64,000 bases of DNA, taken from NCBI GenBank assembly GCA_029781595.1, contig JAKOWJ010000034.1:34211-98210 (forward strand), given 5' to 3'. Below are positions 12,373 through 23,057 of the stretch, one piece after another. How positions within the stretch are numbered: the stretch's first letter is position 1; the number at the start of each line of letters is the position of its first letter. The position numbers were made by a program, and so were the translations under genes. This DNA is from Pseudomonadota bacterium. GTDB lineage: Bacteria; Pseudomonadota; Gammaproteobacteria; Burkholderiales; Usitatibacteraceae. Under the pieces are notes generated by a model, which searched no databases, was not told the origin of the DNA, and saw only the letters and a program-made list of their open reading frames with translations.

Positions 12373-13803
12373 ATGCGAAGCACCAAGATCGTGGCCACGC
12401 TCGGGCCCGCCTCGAGCGACCCGGCCATCCTCGAGCGCATGATGCGCGCCGGCGTCGACGTCGTGCGCCTGAACTTCTCCCACGGCAGCTCCGCCGACCA
12501 CGAGGCGCGCGCCGAGCTCGTGCGCGAGACCTGCCGCAGGATCGGCCGCACCGTGGGCATCATGGCGGACCTGCAGGGCCCCAAGATCCGCGTGGGCCGC
12601 TTCCGCGAAGGCAAGGTCACCCTCAAGCCCGGCGAGGCGTTCGTCCTGGACGCGGCCTGCGAGCTGGGGGAGGCCGGCCGCGTGGGCCTGGACTACAAGG
12701 AGCTGCCGCGCGACGTGAAGCCCGGCGACGTGCTGCTGCTCGACGACGGCAAGATCGTCCTCGACGTGCGCGACGTGCGCGGCCACGAGATCCACACCGT
12801 CACGCGCCACGGCGGCGTGCTCTCCAACAACAAGGGCATCAACCGGCAGGGCGGGGGCCTCACCGCGCCCGCCCTCACGCCCAAGGACATCGAGGACATC
12901 CGCACGGCCGCGCGCCTGAAGGTGGACTACCTGGCGGTCTCCTTCCCCAAGAGCGGCGCCGACATGTACATGGCGCGCGAGCTCCTGCGCGCCGGCGGCG
13001 GGCACGCCTTCCTCATCGCCAAGATCGAGCGCGCCGAGGCCATCCCGGCCCTCGAGGAGATCATGCGCGCCTGCGACGGCATCATGGTCGCGCGCGGCGA
13101 CCTCGCGGTGGAGGTGGGCGACGCGACCGTGCCCTCGCTGCAGAAGCGGATGATCCGGCAGGCGCGCGAGCTCAACAAGCTCACCATCACCGCCACGCAG
13201 ATGATGGAGTCGATGATCTCCTCGCCCGTGCCCACCCGCGCCGAGGTCTCCGACGTGGCCAACGCGGTGCTCGACGGCACCGACGCGGTGATGCTCTCGG
13301 CCGAGAGCGCCTCCGGCCAGTACCCCGTCGAGGCGATCGAGGCCATGAGCCGCATCTGCGTGGAGGCCGAGAAGTCGCAGACGGTCTCGCTGGACAGGGA
13401 CTTCCTCGACCGCGTCTTCCACCGCGTCGACCAGTCGATCGCCATGGCCGCGCTCTTCACGGCCTTCCACCTCAAGGTGAAGGCGATCGCCTCGCTCACG
13501 GAGTCGGGCTCCACCGCGCTGTGGATGAGCCGCCTGAACTGCGGCGTGCCCATCTACGCGCTCACCTCGCAGACGGTCACCCGCTACCGCTCCACGCTGT
13601 TCCGGGGCGTCTTCCCCCTCAACGTGCGCTACATCGGCCACGACCGCGACGAGCTGCTCGACGAGGCGGAGAACGTCCTGGTGCAGAACGGGGCGGCCCG
13701 GGAGGGCGACCTCATCGTCGTCACCTTCGGCGAGCCCATCGGCGCGGCCGGGGGCACCAACACGATGAAGATCCTGCGCGTGGGCGAGCACCGCAAGAGC
13801 TAG
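12373..13803 (+). CDS. pyk: Pyruvate kinase
   Basis: RSTKIVATLGPASSDP, ADLQGPKIRVGRF, IMVARGDLAVEVG, ATQMMESMI. Confidence 0.96.
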   Translation: MRSTKIVATLGPASSDPAILERMMRAGVDVVRLNFSHGSSADHEARAELVRETCRRIGRTVGIMADLQGPKIRVGRFREGKVTLKPGEAFVLDAACELGEAGRVGLDYKELPRDVKPGDVLLLDDGKIVLDVRDVRGHEIHTVTRHGGVLSNNKGINRQGGGLTAPALTPKDIEDIRTAARLKVDYLAVSFPKSGADMYMARELLRAGGGHAFLIAKIERAEAIPALEEIMRACDGIMVARGDLAVEVGDATVPSLQKRMIRQARELNKLTITATQMMESMISSPVPTRAEVSDVANAVLDGTDAVMLSAESASGQYPVEAIEAMSRICVEAEKSQTVSLDRDFLDRVFHRVDQSIAMAALFTAFHLKVKAIASLTESGSTALWMSRLNCGVPIYALTSQTVTRYRSTLFRGVFPLNVRYIGHDRDELLDEAENVLVQNGAAREGDLIVVTFGEPIGAAGGTNTMKILRVGEHRKS

Positions 13804-13815
13804 CCGCCCCCGCGG

Positions 13816-14118
13816 CTACTGGTTCACCACGATCTTCTGCAGCCTCGCGAGGACCTCGCAGTCTCCCAGGCCCTGCGCGCGCCCCTCGGCGACCGCCGAT
13901 TCGGCGGCGGCGAGCACCGCGGCGTGGCGCCGCCGGTCCGCCTCCCGCCCGCCGGGCGGCGGCTCACGGATCGTGGCGAGCAGGGCCTGCGCCGCCTGCC
14001 GGCAGCGCGGATCGAGCTGCGCCCGGCACCTGGGGTCCTGGAGGTCGCGGCAGGGCTCGGCCGCGGCGGCCCAGGCGGCCGAAATGGCCAGGGCGAGGAG
14101 GGCGAGCGCGCGGGCCAT
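13816..14118 (-). CDS. Small exported hypothetical protein
   Basis: Signal-peptide-like MARALALLALAISAAWAAAAE then a short mature region with 4 Cys; 100 aa. Confidence 0.55.
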   Translation of the reverse strand: MARALALLALAISAAWAAAAEPCRDLQDPRCRAQLDPRCRQAAQALLATIREPPPGGREADRRRHAAVLAAAESAVAEGRAQGLGDCEVLARLQKIVVNQ

Positions 14119-14121
14119 CGC

Positions 14122-15885
14122 CTACTCCAGCCCCGCGGGGCGGTGCGTGAACCAGGCGAAGAACACCGTGCCGTCGGCTCGCCGGTCGACGAACCACCCC
14201 TCGCCGGCGCGCGCCTCCCCGCCCCACCACTGCCCGTTCACCCAGCTGCGGTCGGCCGCGTCCGCGCCCTGCGCCCGGCAGCGCGCCGCGCTCTCGTCGT
14301 CGAAGTAGCGCGTGACCGGATAGCTGCCGGCGCCGAAGCCGGCGGAATCCTCGCCCGTGGAATCCCACGCGAAGGTGCCGGTGTCGCAGCCCGTGAACTC
14401 GATCGTGACCGAGCCCCAGCGCTTGAGCGCGAGCTGCGAGAACGAAAGCCCCGCGCCGAACGCGGTGCCGGTGGCGCTGTAGATCGTGGGCATCACGAGA
14501 CGGTTGCCCTGCATCGGTGCGTCGCCCACCACCCAGTACTGCGTGCCGGCGTGCGTGCGGTCGGCCGCCGGCATCGCGGCCGCGTCCGGCCGGTGCGTGA
14601 ACCACGCGAAGAAGGTGGTGCCGTCGGTGCGCCGGTGCAGGAAGAGACCCTCGCCGGCGCGCGCCTGGCCGCCCCACCACTGCCCGTTCACCCAGCTGCG
14701 GTCGGCCGCGTCCACGCCCTGCGCGAGGCAGCGCTGCGTGGCCTCGTTGTCGAAGTAGCGCTCGATCTCGTAGGCGCCCGCGCCGAAGTTCGCCGAATCC
14801 GCGCCCGTCGAATCCCACGAGAAGCGCGCCCGCGTGCAGGAGACGAGCTCGATGCGCGCGGAGCCCCAGCGGCGCACGGCGAGGTCGGAGAAGCGAAGCC
14901 CCGGACCGAACTGCGCGCCCGAGGCGGAGTAGACGTTGGCGAGCGCCAGCGTGCGGCCCTCGAAGACCGCGTCGCCCACCACCCAGAACTGCGTGCCCAC
15001 CTGCGCCGCGTCCACGGCGCGCGGGATCGCGACGACCGCCACGAACACCGGGCCGGAGAGCCCGCCCGAGCCGCCGGGCACGACCGTCGCGAGCGTGGCG
15101 CCCGTTTCCGGGTCGAGCTTCTCCACGCCGTTGCCGTTCACCACGAGCAGGTTGCCGTCCGGGGCGTAGTCGATGCCGGTGGGGCGCGTGAGCCCGGCGC
15201 GGACCGCCGTCACCGCGCCGCTCGCGAGGGTCCAGCGCAGGAGCTGGCCCGAGCCCTCCGCGGTGATGAACATGTGCTGGCCGTCGCGCGCCGGCAGCAG
15301 GCCCCGCGTGTTGCGGATGCCCGCCGTGCGGGCGGGCACCGCGACGCCCGTCGCGCCGGTGCGCGGATCCCAGCGCACGACGCTGCTCGAGTCGTACCCG
15401 GGCACGTAGAGGTTGCCGTCGGGCCCGAACACGAGCCCGTTGTCTGGCCCGCCCAGCCCCGAGGCGCGCGGCGGCACCACCACCGCGACGAGCTTGCCGT
15501 CGCGTCCGTAGTGGCGCACGTCCTGGCTGGAGTAGCCGCCCACGTAGGCCTCGCCGGCCGCGTCGAAGGCAAGCCCCGTGGGGCCGATGAGCCCCGGGCG
15601 CGCGAACTCCCCGGCGTACGCGAGCGTGTCGTTGCGGTACTTGTGGATGATCCCCGTCTGCTCGCTGATCACGTAGACGAGGCCGTCCGGCCCCAGGCGC
15701 ACCGCCTGCGGCCCCGACAGGCGCTCGCCCGAGTCGAGGTCGCGCAGGTAGGCGCCCGAGCAGGCGTCGTACACGTGCACCGTGGAGAAGTAGCCGCTCA
15801 CGAACAGGCGCGAGCCGCAGGTCGACTGGGCGCTGGCGGCCAGCGAGGCGAGGAGGGCGAGGCAGGCGAGGCATCGGCGGAGCAT
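14122..15885 (-). CDS. Secreted NHL-repeat-type propeller protein with C-terminal tandem repeat
   Basis: Signal peptide [20 protein letters not shown]; repeated GPDG(L/N)xYV / [12 protein letters not shown] motifs; two copies of [16 protein letters not shown]...FFAWFTHRP. Confidence 0.75.
   Translation of the reverse strand: MLRRCLACLALLASLAASAQSTCGSRLFVSGYFSTVHVYDACSGAYLRDLDSGERLSGPQAVRLGPDGLVYVISEQTGIIHKYRNDTLAYAGEFARPGLIGPTGLAFDAAGEAYVGGYSSQDVRHYGRDGKLVAVVVPPRASGLGGPDNGLVFGPDGNLYVPGYDSSSVVRWDPRTGATGVAVPARTAGIRNTRGLLPARDGQHMFITAEGSGQLLRWTLASGAVTAVRAGLTRPTGIDYAPDGNLLVVNGNGVEKLDPETGATLATVVPGGSGGLSGPVFVAVVAIPRAVDAAQVGTQFWVVGDAVFEGRTLALANVYSASGAQFGPGLRFSDLAVRRWGSARIELVSCTRARFSWDSTGADSANFGAGAYEIERYFDNEATQRCLAQGVDAADRSWVNGQWWGGQARAGEGLFLHRRTDGTTFFAWFTHRPDAAAMPAADRTHAGTQYWVVGDAPMQGNRLVMPTIYSATGTAFGAGLSFSQLALKRWGSVTIEFTGCDTGTFAWDSTGEDSAGFGAGSYPVTRYFDDESAARCRAQGADAADRSWVNGQWWGGEARAGEGWFVDRRADGTVFFAWFTHRPAGLE
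14150..15000 (-). repeat. Tandem repeat, 450-bp (150-aa) period, inside the NHL protein gene
   Basis: 45-bp identical block at 14219-14263 and 14669-14713 (offset 450); the GTQ(F/Y)WVVGDA-coding blocks at 14531 and 14981 also lie 450 bp apart. Confidence 0.85.
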
Positions 15886-16023
15886 GGGGGCCTTCGGGCG
15901 GGGGTCGGAATGCGCCAGCCTGCCCGCCCGGAACCGCCCCGCGCCCGGCGGAAAACCTCCGATTTTTCTCCGATCCGCCTCCCGGCCCCGGAGCGCCGCG
16001 CGCCGAGCCCCTAGAATCCCGCC

Positions 16024-18120
16024 ATGTCCGCCGCTTCTCCCCTCCCCCGGCGCCCGACCGGGCCGCTTCGCATCGGCGAGTTCGAGGTGCAGCCGGCCTC
16101 GAACGAGTTGCGCGGCCCTGCCGGCACCATCCGGTTGCGGCCGCTGCTGATGGAGGTCCTGCTGCGCCTGGCGGCCGAGCCGGGCGCCGTGGTCGCCCGG
16201 GAGCGGCTGATCGAGGACGTCTGGCCGCGGCGCATGGTGAACGACGAGGTCCTGTCGCGGGCCATCGCCGAGCTTCGCACCGCGCTGGGCGACGACCCCC
16301 GGCAGCCGCGCTACGTCGAGACGCTGCCGAAGGCCGGCTACCGGCTCGTCGCCGCCGTGGAGCCGGGCGGCGACGGCAGGTCCCCCGCCCGGCGCCGGTG
16401 GCTGCCGGCGCTTGCCGCGTCGGTCGTGCTCGGGTCTGCCGCGACCGTCGCGCTCCTCGTGACGCGGACGGACCCCGCCGCCGGCCTCGCAGACCAGCTG
16501 GCGGCCGCCCAGCCCTTCACCGCGGATCTCCAGCTCGAGCTGGGCCCGCGCTTCTCGCCGGACGGCAGCCGCGTGGCCTTCGCGCTCGGCGAGGGCGACG
16601 AGGCGCGCGTCGTCGTGCAGCCGGCGCGCGGCGGCGCGCGGCGCCTGGTCGGCCAGGCGGGCGCCGCGCACCTGTCTCCCGTGTTCTTTCCGGACGGCCG
16701 TCGACTCGCCCTGTGGCGCGGACGCGGCGGCGAGTGCGAGATCGTGGAGCACGACCTCGACAGCGGCGCCGAGCGCCGGCTCCTCGACTGCGAGCTGCGG
16801 CCGCGCCCGCGCTTCGACCTGTCCCCCGACGGCTCGCGGCTGGTCGTGAGCGCGACGGCGCCCGGACGGGTCGGGCTCGTGATCGTCGACGTGGCGAGCG
16901 GGGCCCGCCGGGCCCTCACGACGGCCAAGGCCGGCGGCGACGACGACGTCGACCCGCGCTTCAGTCCCGACGGCGCGCGCGTGGCCTTCTTCCGCGGGAC
17001 GGCCTCGCACCGCCGGCTGTGGACCGTCGCCGCGGACGATCCGGCGGGCGCCCGCCAGGCCTCGGCGCTGGAAGGCCTGTGCTACGGCGCGGCCTGGCTG
17101 GGGCCCCGCGGCCCGCTCCTGGTCGCCTCGGACTGGCTGGGCTTCCGCGCCCTCACGCTCCTGGACCTCGGCACGGGCGAGGCGCGGCTACTGGGCGCGC
17201 GCGGCGCGCGCTATCCGGACGTGAGCGCCGCCGGCGACGTCGCCTGGGAGAGCGCCGTCTACCGTGCCGACCTGTGGCTCGTCGACGCCTTGCAGGAGGG
17301 CGCCTCCCCGCGCCTGCTGTGGCCCTCCACGCGCTACACCAACATGCCGGCCTTCTCGCCCGACGGCGCCCGGCTCGCCTTCGTCTCCAACCGCGACGGG
17401 TTCGAGGCCCTGTACGTGGCACCGCTGTCGGGGGAGCCCGCGCGCCTGCCGCTGCCGCAGGCCTATCGCTACATCCGCCCGAAGTGGTCGCCCGACGGCC
17501 GCTCGCTCTACGCCGTGCGCATTCCCGTGGGACGGCGGCCGGCCGCGCCGCAGGCCGTGCGCATCGGCCTCGCGGACGCCCGCCTGGAGGCCCTCGAGGT
17601 CCTCGGAGCCGCGGTGACCGCCGTGATCCCGAGCGACGACGGCCGCTGGCTCTACGCGGGCGTGCCCGAAGGCGAGGCGATGCGGATCCTGCGCGCGCCG
17701 GCCGACGGCTCAGCCCCCCCGGAGCGCCTGCCCCTTCCGCCGGTGGCCGAGTTCCACCTGGGCGGGGCGAACCTCGTCTTCACCCGGCCGGGCGAGCGCG
17801 GGGCGACCCGTTGCCGGCTCGACGGCGGGGCCTGCGAGCCGGTGGCCGTCGCGCTGGACGACTCGCTGCGGTTCGACTGGGTGGTGGCGGGCGACGCGCT
17901 CTACTACCCGACCACGGCCGGCGGTCGCCGGCAGCTCGAGCGGTTCGACCTCGCCCGCGGGCAGGTGGCCTGGCGGCGCGATTTCGCGCCCACCGCCACC
18001 GGGCTGGCGGTGGCCGCGAGTCCCGACGGCTCGCGCCTGGCCGTGAGCCGGGCCGAGAAGCCCGCCATCGACCTCATGATCGCCCGGGCGCCGCGCCCGT
18101 TCGCGGGCCGGGAGGAATAG
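16024..18120 (+). CDS. CadC/ToxR-like winged-helix regulator with TM segment and TolB/PD40-like propeller
   Basis: N-terminal [16 protein letters not shown]...[31 protein letters not shown]...[15 protein letters not shown] winged helix; [23 protein letters not shown]; repeated [11 protein letters not shown] / [16 protein letters not shown]. Confidence 0.85.
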   Translation: MSAASPLPRRPTGPLRIGEFEVQPASNELRGPAGTIRLRPLLMEVLLRLAAEPGAVVARERLIEDVWPRRMVNDEVLSRAIAELRTALGDDPRQPRYVETLPKAGYRLVAAVEPGGDGRSPARRRWLPALAASVVLGSAATVALLVTRTDPAAGLADQLAAAQPFTADLQLELGPRFSPDGSRVAFALGEGDEARVVVQPARGGARRLVGQAGAAHLSPVFFPDGRRLALWRGRGGECEIVEHDLDSGAERRLLDCELRPRPRFDLSPDGSRLVVSATAPGRVGLVIVDVASGARRALTTAKAGGDDDVDPRFSPDGARVAFFRGTASHRRLWTVAADDPAGARQASALEGLCYGAAWLGPRGPLLVASDWLGFRALTLLDLGTGEARLLGARGARYPDVSAAGDVAWESAVYRADLWLVDALQEGASPRLLWPSTRYTNMPAFSPDGARLAFVSNRDGFEALYVAPLSGEPARLPLPQAYRYIRPKWSPDGRSLYAVRIPVGRRPAAPQAVRIGLADARLEALEVLGAAVTAVIPSDDGRWLYAGVPEGEAMRILRAPADGSAPPERLPLPPVAEFHLGGANLVFTRPGERGATRCRLDGGACEPVAVALDDSLRFDWVVAGDALYYPTTAGGRRQLERFDLARGQVAWRRDFAPTATGLAVAASPDGSRLAVSRAEKPAIDLMIARAPRPFAGREE

Positions 18121-18173
18121 CCCTTCCGGGAGCGGCGGACCCATCCGGGCGATCGCGGGGGGGTGCCCATGCT

Positions 18174-18181
18174 GATAAAAT
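18174..18181 (+). promoter_or_regulatory. GATAAAAT, putative -10 region upstream of fba
   Basis: Same 8-mer as upstream of tkt and gap. Confidence 0.45.
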
Positions 18182-18239
18182 TTCACCTTTCCCCCACCTC
18201 ACGCCCGCCGCCCCCGCGGCCAAGCCTTCCGGAGGAACC

Positions 18240-19304
18240 ATGGCACTCGTTTCGATGCGTCAGCTGCTGGACCACGCGGCCGAGAACGGCTACGGGCTTC
18301 CCGCCTTCAACGTGAACAACCTGGAGCAGGTGCAGGCCATCATGGAGGCGGCCGCGGAGACCGACAGCCCGGTGATCATGCAGGCCTCGGCCGGGGCGCG
18401 GAAGTACGCCGGCGAGACCTTCCTCAAGTACCTCATCGAGGCGGCGGTGGCGAGCTTCCCGAAGACGCCGGTGGCCATGCACCAGGACCACGGCCAGTCC
18501 CCCGCCGTGTGCGAGGGCGCCATCAAGCTGGGTTTCTCCAGCGTGATGATGGACGGCTCGCTCGAGGCCGACGGCAAGACGATCTCCTCCTACGAGTACA
18601 ACGTGCAGGTGACCAAGACGGTGGTCGACATGGCGCACCGCCTGGGCGTGTCGGTCGAGGGCGAGCTGGGCTGCCTGGGCTCGCTCGAGACGATGAAGGG
18701 CGACAAGGAGGACGGCCACGGCACCGACGCGACGATGACGCGCGAGATGCTGCTCACCGACCCGGAGCAGGCCGCCGACTTCGTGAAGAAGACGGGCGTG
18801 GACGCGCTCGCCATCGCCATCGGCACCTCGCACGGCGCCTACAAGTTCACCCGCAAGCCCACGGGCGACATCCTCGCCATCGAGCGCATCAAGCAGATCC
18901 ACGCGCGCATCCCCAACACGCACCTGGTGATGCACGGCTCGTCCTCGGTCCCGCAGGACCTCCTGCAGATCATCCGCGAGAACGGCGGCGAGATGAAGGA
19001 GACCTACGGCGTGCCCGTCGAGGAGATCCAGGAGGGCATCAAGCACGGCGTGCGCAAGGTGAACATCGACACGGACATCCGCCTGGCGATGACGGCGGCG
19101 GTGCGCAGGTTCCTGAACACGAACAAGAGCGCCTTCGACCCGCGCGACTACCTCAAGCCCGCGCGCGCGGCGGCCAAGGAGATCTGCAAGCAGCGCTACC
19201 AGCAGTTCGGCTGCGCGGGCATGGGCTCGAAGCTGCAGCCCATCGCCCTCGACAAGATGGCCGACCGCTACGCGAAAGGCGAGCTCAAGGCCGTCGTGGT
19301 CTGA
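18240..19304 (+). CDS. fba: Fructose-bisphosphate aldolase, class II
   Basis: [64 protein letters not shown]. Confidence 0.95.
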   Translation: MALVSMRQLLDHAAENGYGLPAFNVNNLEQVQAIMEAAAETDSPVIMQASAGARKYAGETFLKYLIEAAVASFPKTPVAMHQDHGQSPAVCEGAIKLGFSSVMMDGSLEADGKTISSYEYNVQVTKTVVDMAHRLGVSVEGELGCLGSLETMKGDKEDGHGTDATMTREMLLTDPEQAADFVKKTGVDALAIAIGTSHGAYKFTRKPTGDILAIERIKQIHARIPNTHLVMHGSSSVPQDLLQIIRENGGEMKETYGVPVEEIQEGIKHGVRKVNIDTDIRLAMTAAVRRFLNTNKSAFDPRDYLKPARAAAKEICKQRYQQFGCAGMGSKLQPIALDKMADRYAKGELKAVVV

Positions 19305-19375
19305 TCGCCCGACCGAAGTCCCACCCCTCGGCCGGGCCGCGCATCGCGCGGCCCGGCGCGCTTGGAAAGCCCGCA

Positions 19376-20251
19376 ATGGACCTCTACGAATCGAAGATCG
19401 AGTCCCTGCCCCTCATCGCCCGCGGCAAGGTCCGCGACATCTACGCGGTCGGCGAGGACAGGATGCTGCTGGTGGCGAGCGACCGCCTTTCGGCCTACGA
19501 CGTGATCATGCCCACGCCCATCCCGGAAAAGGGCCGCGTGCTCACGGAAGTGGCCAACTTCTGGTTCGCGATGCTCGCGCCCATCGTCCCCAACCACCTC
19601 ACCGGAATCGACCCGGAGAGCGTGGTGGCGCCGGGCGAGCGCGAGCAGGTGCGCGCGCGCTCGATCGTCGTCAAGCGCCTGAAGCCCCTGCCCATCGAGG
19701 CCGTGGTGCGCGGCTACCTGGAGGGCTCGGGCTGGAAGGAGTACCAGGAGTCGCAGAGCGTCTGCGGCATCGCCCTGCCCCCGGGCCTGCAGCGCGCCTC
19801 CAAGCTCCCGAAGCCCATCTTCACGCCCGCGACCAAGGCCGAGGCCGGCACGCACGACGAGAACATCTCGTTCGAGCGCATGGCGTCCATCGTGGGCGAG
19901 GCGCGCGCGGGCGAGGTTCGCGACGTGGCGATCCGGCTCTACGAGACGGCCGCGGCCTACGCGCTCGGCAAGGGCATCATCATCGCCGACACCAAGTTCG
20001 AGTTCGGCACCGACGCGGCCGGGCGCCTGCACCTCATCGACGAGGCGCTCACGCCCGACTCCTCGCGCTTCTGGCCGCTCGACACCTACAAGGTGGGCGA
20101 GAGCCCGGAGAGCTTCGACAAGCAGTACGTGCGCAACTGGCTCGACTCCATCGGCTTCGCGCGCAAGCCCCCGGCGCCGCAGCTGCCCCGCGAGGTCGTG
20201 CTCCGGACCTCGGAGAAGTACCAGGAGGCCCTGAAGCGCCTCACCGCATGA
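19376..20251 (+). CDS. purC: Phosphoribosylaminoimidazole-succinocarboxamide synthase
   Basis: [54 protein letters not shown]. Confidence 0.96.
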   Translation: MDLYESKIESLPLIARGKVRDIYAVGEDRMLLVASDRLSAYDVIMPTPIPEKGRVLTEVANFWFAMLAPIVPNHLTGIDPESVVAPGEREQVRARSIVVKRLKPLPIEAVVRGYLEGSGWKEYQESQSVCGIALPPGLQRASKLPKPIFTPATKAEAGTHDENISFERMASIVGEARAGEVRDVAIRLYETAAAYALGKGIIIADTKFEFGTDAAGRLHLIDEALTPDSSRFWPLDTYKVGESPESFDKQYVRNWLDSIGFARKPPAPQLPREVVLRTSEKYQEALKRLTA

Positions 20252-20856
20252 GCCGCGCCGTCCTGCTCGACATGGGCGGCGTGCTCGTCGAGCTGGGCGG
20301 CGAGCGGCCCTTCCTGGACATGATCGGCGGCGGCATGGACGCCGACGAGATGTGGCGCCGGTGGCTCGCCTCGCCCGCGGTGCGCGCGCACGAGACGGGC
20401 CGGCTCGACACCGCCGCATTCGCGCGGCAGGCGGTGCGCGAGTTCGGCCTCACGGTCGGGCCGGAGGAGTTCCTCGAGCACTTCACGAGCTGGCTGCACG
20501 GCCCGTACGACGGCGCGCACGAGCTGCTGGAGGCGCTGGCCGCGCGCCACCGCACCGCCATCGTCACCAACATCAGCGCCGTGCACTGGCCCATCGCGGA
20601 AGGGTACGGCCTCTTCGACCGCGTGGCGCACGTCTTCGCCTCCTTCCGGATGGGCGCCATCAAGCCCGATGCGGACTTCTTCGCGATGGCCCTGGAGGGC
20701 GTGGGCGCCTCGCCGGCCGAGGCGGTGTTCTTCGACGACAACGTGGTGAACGTCGAGGGCGCCCGCGCCTGCGGGATCGAGGCCCACGTGGTGCGCGGCG
20801 TGGGCGAGACGCGGGGAAAGCTCGAGGAGCTGGGGCTGCTCGGCGGCCCCGGCTGA
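20248..20856 (+). CDS. HAD-superfamily hydrolase
   Basis: [40 protein letters not shown]. Confidence 0.85.
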   Translation: MSRAVLLDMGGVLVELGGERPFLDMIGGGMDADEMWRRWLASPAVRAHETGRLDTAAFARQAVREFGLTVGPEEFLEHFTSWLHGPYDGAHELLEALAARHRTAIVTNISAVHWPIAEGYGLFDRVAHVFASFRMGAIKPDADFFAMALEGVGASPAEAVFFDDNVVNVEGARACGIEAHVVRGVGETRGKLEELGLLGGPG

Positions 20857-20858
20857 GG

Positions 20859-21932
20859 CTACGCCTTCGAGAACGCGAAGCGGCGGCAGGATTCGGTGGT
20901 GTAGCCCGGCGAGGCGTAGCCGAGGCTCGCGCGCGGCCCCAGCTCCTGCAGGAGGGCCGCCGTCGTCTCCCGGTCGCGGGCGCGGCAGGCGAACGTGGCG
21001 AAGCGGTTGCGGTTGAAATCGTCGGGGTAGCGCGCCAGCATGTCCTGGAAGGCCTTCTTCATCCGCGGCCACCGCGCGGCCGTCTCGGTGAAGAGGTCGC
21101 CCTCGGTCTTGTCCGCCACGTCCATGTAGAGCCAGGCGTAGAAGGCCTCGCCGTCGGTGGCGCGCGTGCGCTCGACGACGCGGCCGACGAACCGGTCCAC
21201 CGCCTCGAAGCTCCCGCCCCACTGCGGCAACAGGTAGTTCAGGCGCGTGTAGTGGATCGTGTGGTAGGTCGGGAACTTGCCCGCCGCCTCCTCGTACAGC
21301 GCGTCCATGGCGCTCGCCGGCTGCTGCGAGCTGCCGGCGACGATGAGGGCCACCCAGTACCAGAGGGGCGATTCGCGTCCCGCGGGCCCGGCCTCGTCGA
21401 GCGCGGCGGCGGCCTTCGCGAGGCGCTCCCGGAACAGGCGCATGCCTTCGCCGGGCACGGACGAGGCCGATCCCCCGCCGCGCGCGACCCACGCCTGGCG
21501 CTGCCAGCGGATGGCCATGACGAGCTTGCGCATGCGCGAATCCGGCGCGCCCGCCTGCCACTTGCCGAGCCAGCGGTCCATGTCCGTCGTGTCCTCGACG
21601 TCGAGCTGCGCGTCCCACGCGCCCTGCAGGGCCTCGAGCATCCAGAGGCCGTGGGTTGTGCGCTGGCGGCTCGCGAGGAACTCGTCGTGCATCCGGTCGA
21701 GGACGCCCCACTCCTCGTTGAACACCGCGGCGATCGCCGCGTTCATCGCGTCGGCGTAGGTCTTGAGCGTGTAGCCGGTCTCCGACGGGGGGATCTGCGC
21801 CGGAAAGCCGGGGCGCCCCGGCGGGGTCTTCGGACCCCACCAATGGGCGGAGGCGGGGGCCAGGGCGAGGAGTGCGGAAAGGGCCGCGGCGGCGAGGGCG
21901 CGGAAGGGTCGGGTGGGCATCGGGGCATCCAT
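20859..21932 (-). CDS. Exported hypothetical protein (possibly DUF4034-like)
   Basis: Signal peptide followed by WGxxD, WMLEALQGAWD, RWQRQAWVARGGG; DUF4034 resemblance from memory only. Confidence 0.55.
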   Translation of the reverse strand: MDAPMPTRPFRALAAAALSALLALAPASAHWWGPKTPPGRPGFPAQIPPSETGYTLKTYADAMNAAIAAVFNEEWGVLDRMHDEFLASRQRTTHGLWMLEALQGAWDAQLDVEDTTDMDRWLGKWQAGAPDSRMRKLVMAIRWQRQAWVARGGGSASSVPGEGMRLFRERLAKAAAALDEAGPAGRESPLWYWVALIVAGSSQQPASAMDALYEEAAGKFPTYHTIHYTRLNYLLPQWGGSFEAVDRFVGRVVERTRATDGEAFYAWLYMDVADKTEGDLFTETAARWPRMKKAFQDMLARYPDDFNRNRFATFACRARDRETTAALLQELGPRASLGYASPGYTTESCRRFAFSKA

Positions 21933-22019
21933 CGGAAGGCAGCGGCCCGGGCGGGCCGCCGATGCCCGATGTTATCAGGTACGGTTGCCGGACTTACTGA
22001 CGGTAGCGGCCTGCCGCGC

Positions 22020-22883
22020 TCAGGGCAGCACGATGCGCGCGGGCAGGAAGCGCACGAGGTTCGCGAGCCGCTCCGGCGCCCCGGCGGCGGGGAGCCGGTC
22101 GAGCGCCGCGTCCAGCCCGCCGCTCGCCCCGTCCACCGAGACCGTGAGCCGCACCCGGCCGCGGTCGACGACCGCCGACAGGGGCACCGGACAGGCGACG
22201 CACGCCGCCGCCACGCCCGACGTCTCGTAGAGCGTGCCTTCGAGCACGAGGCCCGCCGCGTCCCAGCGCCCCTCCTGCAGCGTGTACCACCGCGGCAGCC
22301 CGTTGGCGTCGTACACCTGCCAGGTGGCGAAGACCTGGTCCGAGCCGCCGAAGTCGTGGGCGACCATGAGGCCCGAGCCGTTGGTCTGCGGGTCGTACCA
22401 CGCGCCCGAGACGTCGAAGCGCGCGCGCGGCAGGGTTTCGCTCCCCGTGACGAGGGTGCCGCGCGCGAGGGCCGTCGCGCGCGTCGAGAGCACCAGGATG
22501 TCGACCTGCCCCGCCGCCTCCGGCGTGTAGTCGAGCGAGAACTCCCAGGGCGTCAGCACCTGCGCGCAGGGCGCGAAGGTCTGCGGCTCCGCGAGCAGGA
22601 TCCCCAGGGCCGGCGTGCCGTGGCCCGACGGCAGGCCGAGTTGCGCCTGCGTCGGCGGGCACGCGGAAGGCCAGGTGCCGCCCACGGTGATGCGCCGCGC
22701 GACGCCCGGCGCCGCGACGGCCGGGGTGACGGTGACCGCTGCCACCGGGGGCACGATCGAGAGCTTGCGCGTCGCGCCCGTCTCGACCGGCGCTGCGGCC
22801 GCCGGCGCCGCCAGGACTGCCGCCATCCCCGCCGCCAGCCCCCACGCGATGCCCCGTTTCCGCCACGTCTTCGTGATCCGCAT
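22020..22883 (-). CDS. Exported hypothetical protein with C-terminal GxWYxPxxxGxG domain
   Basis: Signal peptide MRITKTWRKRGIAWGLAAGMAAVLAAPAAAA; GAWYDPQTNGSGLMV...VFATWQVYDANGLPRWYTLQ...LYETSG. Confidence 0.65.
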   Translation of the reverse strand: MRITKTWRKRGIAWGLAAGMAAVLAAPAAAAPVETGATRKLSIVPPVAAVTVTPAVAAPGVARRITVGGTWPSACPPTQAQLGLPSGHGTPALGILLAEPQTFAPCAQVLTPWEFSLDYTPEAAGQVDILVLSTRATALARGTLVTGSETLPRARFDVSGAWYDPQTNGSGLMVAHDFGGSDQVFATWQVYDANGLPRWYTLQEGRWDAAGLVLEGTLYETSGVAAACVACPVPLSAVVDRGRVRLTVSVDGASGGLDAALDRLPAAGAPERLANLVRFLPARIVLP

Positions 22884-22957
22884 CGAACCGCTCCCGTGAT
22901 CGCATGCCCGGCAAGTGCCGGACACAGGTTATGCATCAATGAGTTGCAGGGAATCCC

Positions 22958-22988
22958 CGAAAGTGTGGGATTTTTTCCCACATTTTCG
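22958..22988. promoter_or_regulatory. 31-bp palindrome, operator candidate 1
   Basis: CGAAAgTGTGGGA-ttttt-TCCCACAtTTTCG, one mismatched pair. Confidence 0.7.
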
Positions 22989-23030
22989 ATAGACTGTCGG
23001 CTCCTGTCAAGCCTTGTGGAGCCCCGCAAA

Positions 23031-23049
23031 TGCGGGAACACTTCCCGCA
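23031..23049. promoter_or_regulatory. 19-bp perfect palindrome, operator candidate 2
   Basis: TGCGGGAA-CAC-TTCCCGCA; same TGYGGG-N7-CCCRCA pattern as site 1; ends 8 bp before ATG 23058. Confidence 0.75.
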
Positions 23050-23057
23050 CTTCGAAG

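Noticed and set aside
14219-14713. Possible CRISPR or mobile repeat
   Set aside because: Only two copies, 450-bp period, in frame within one gene; an intragenic domain duplication rather than an array.
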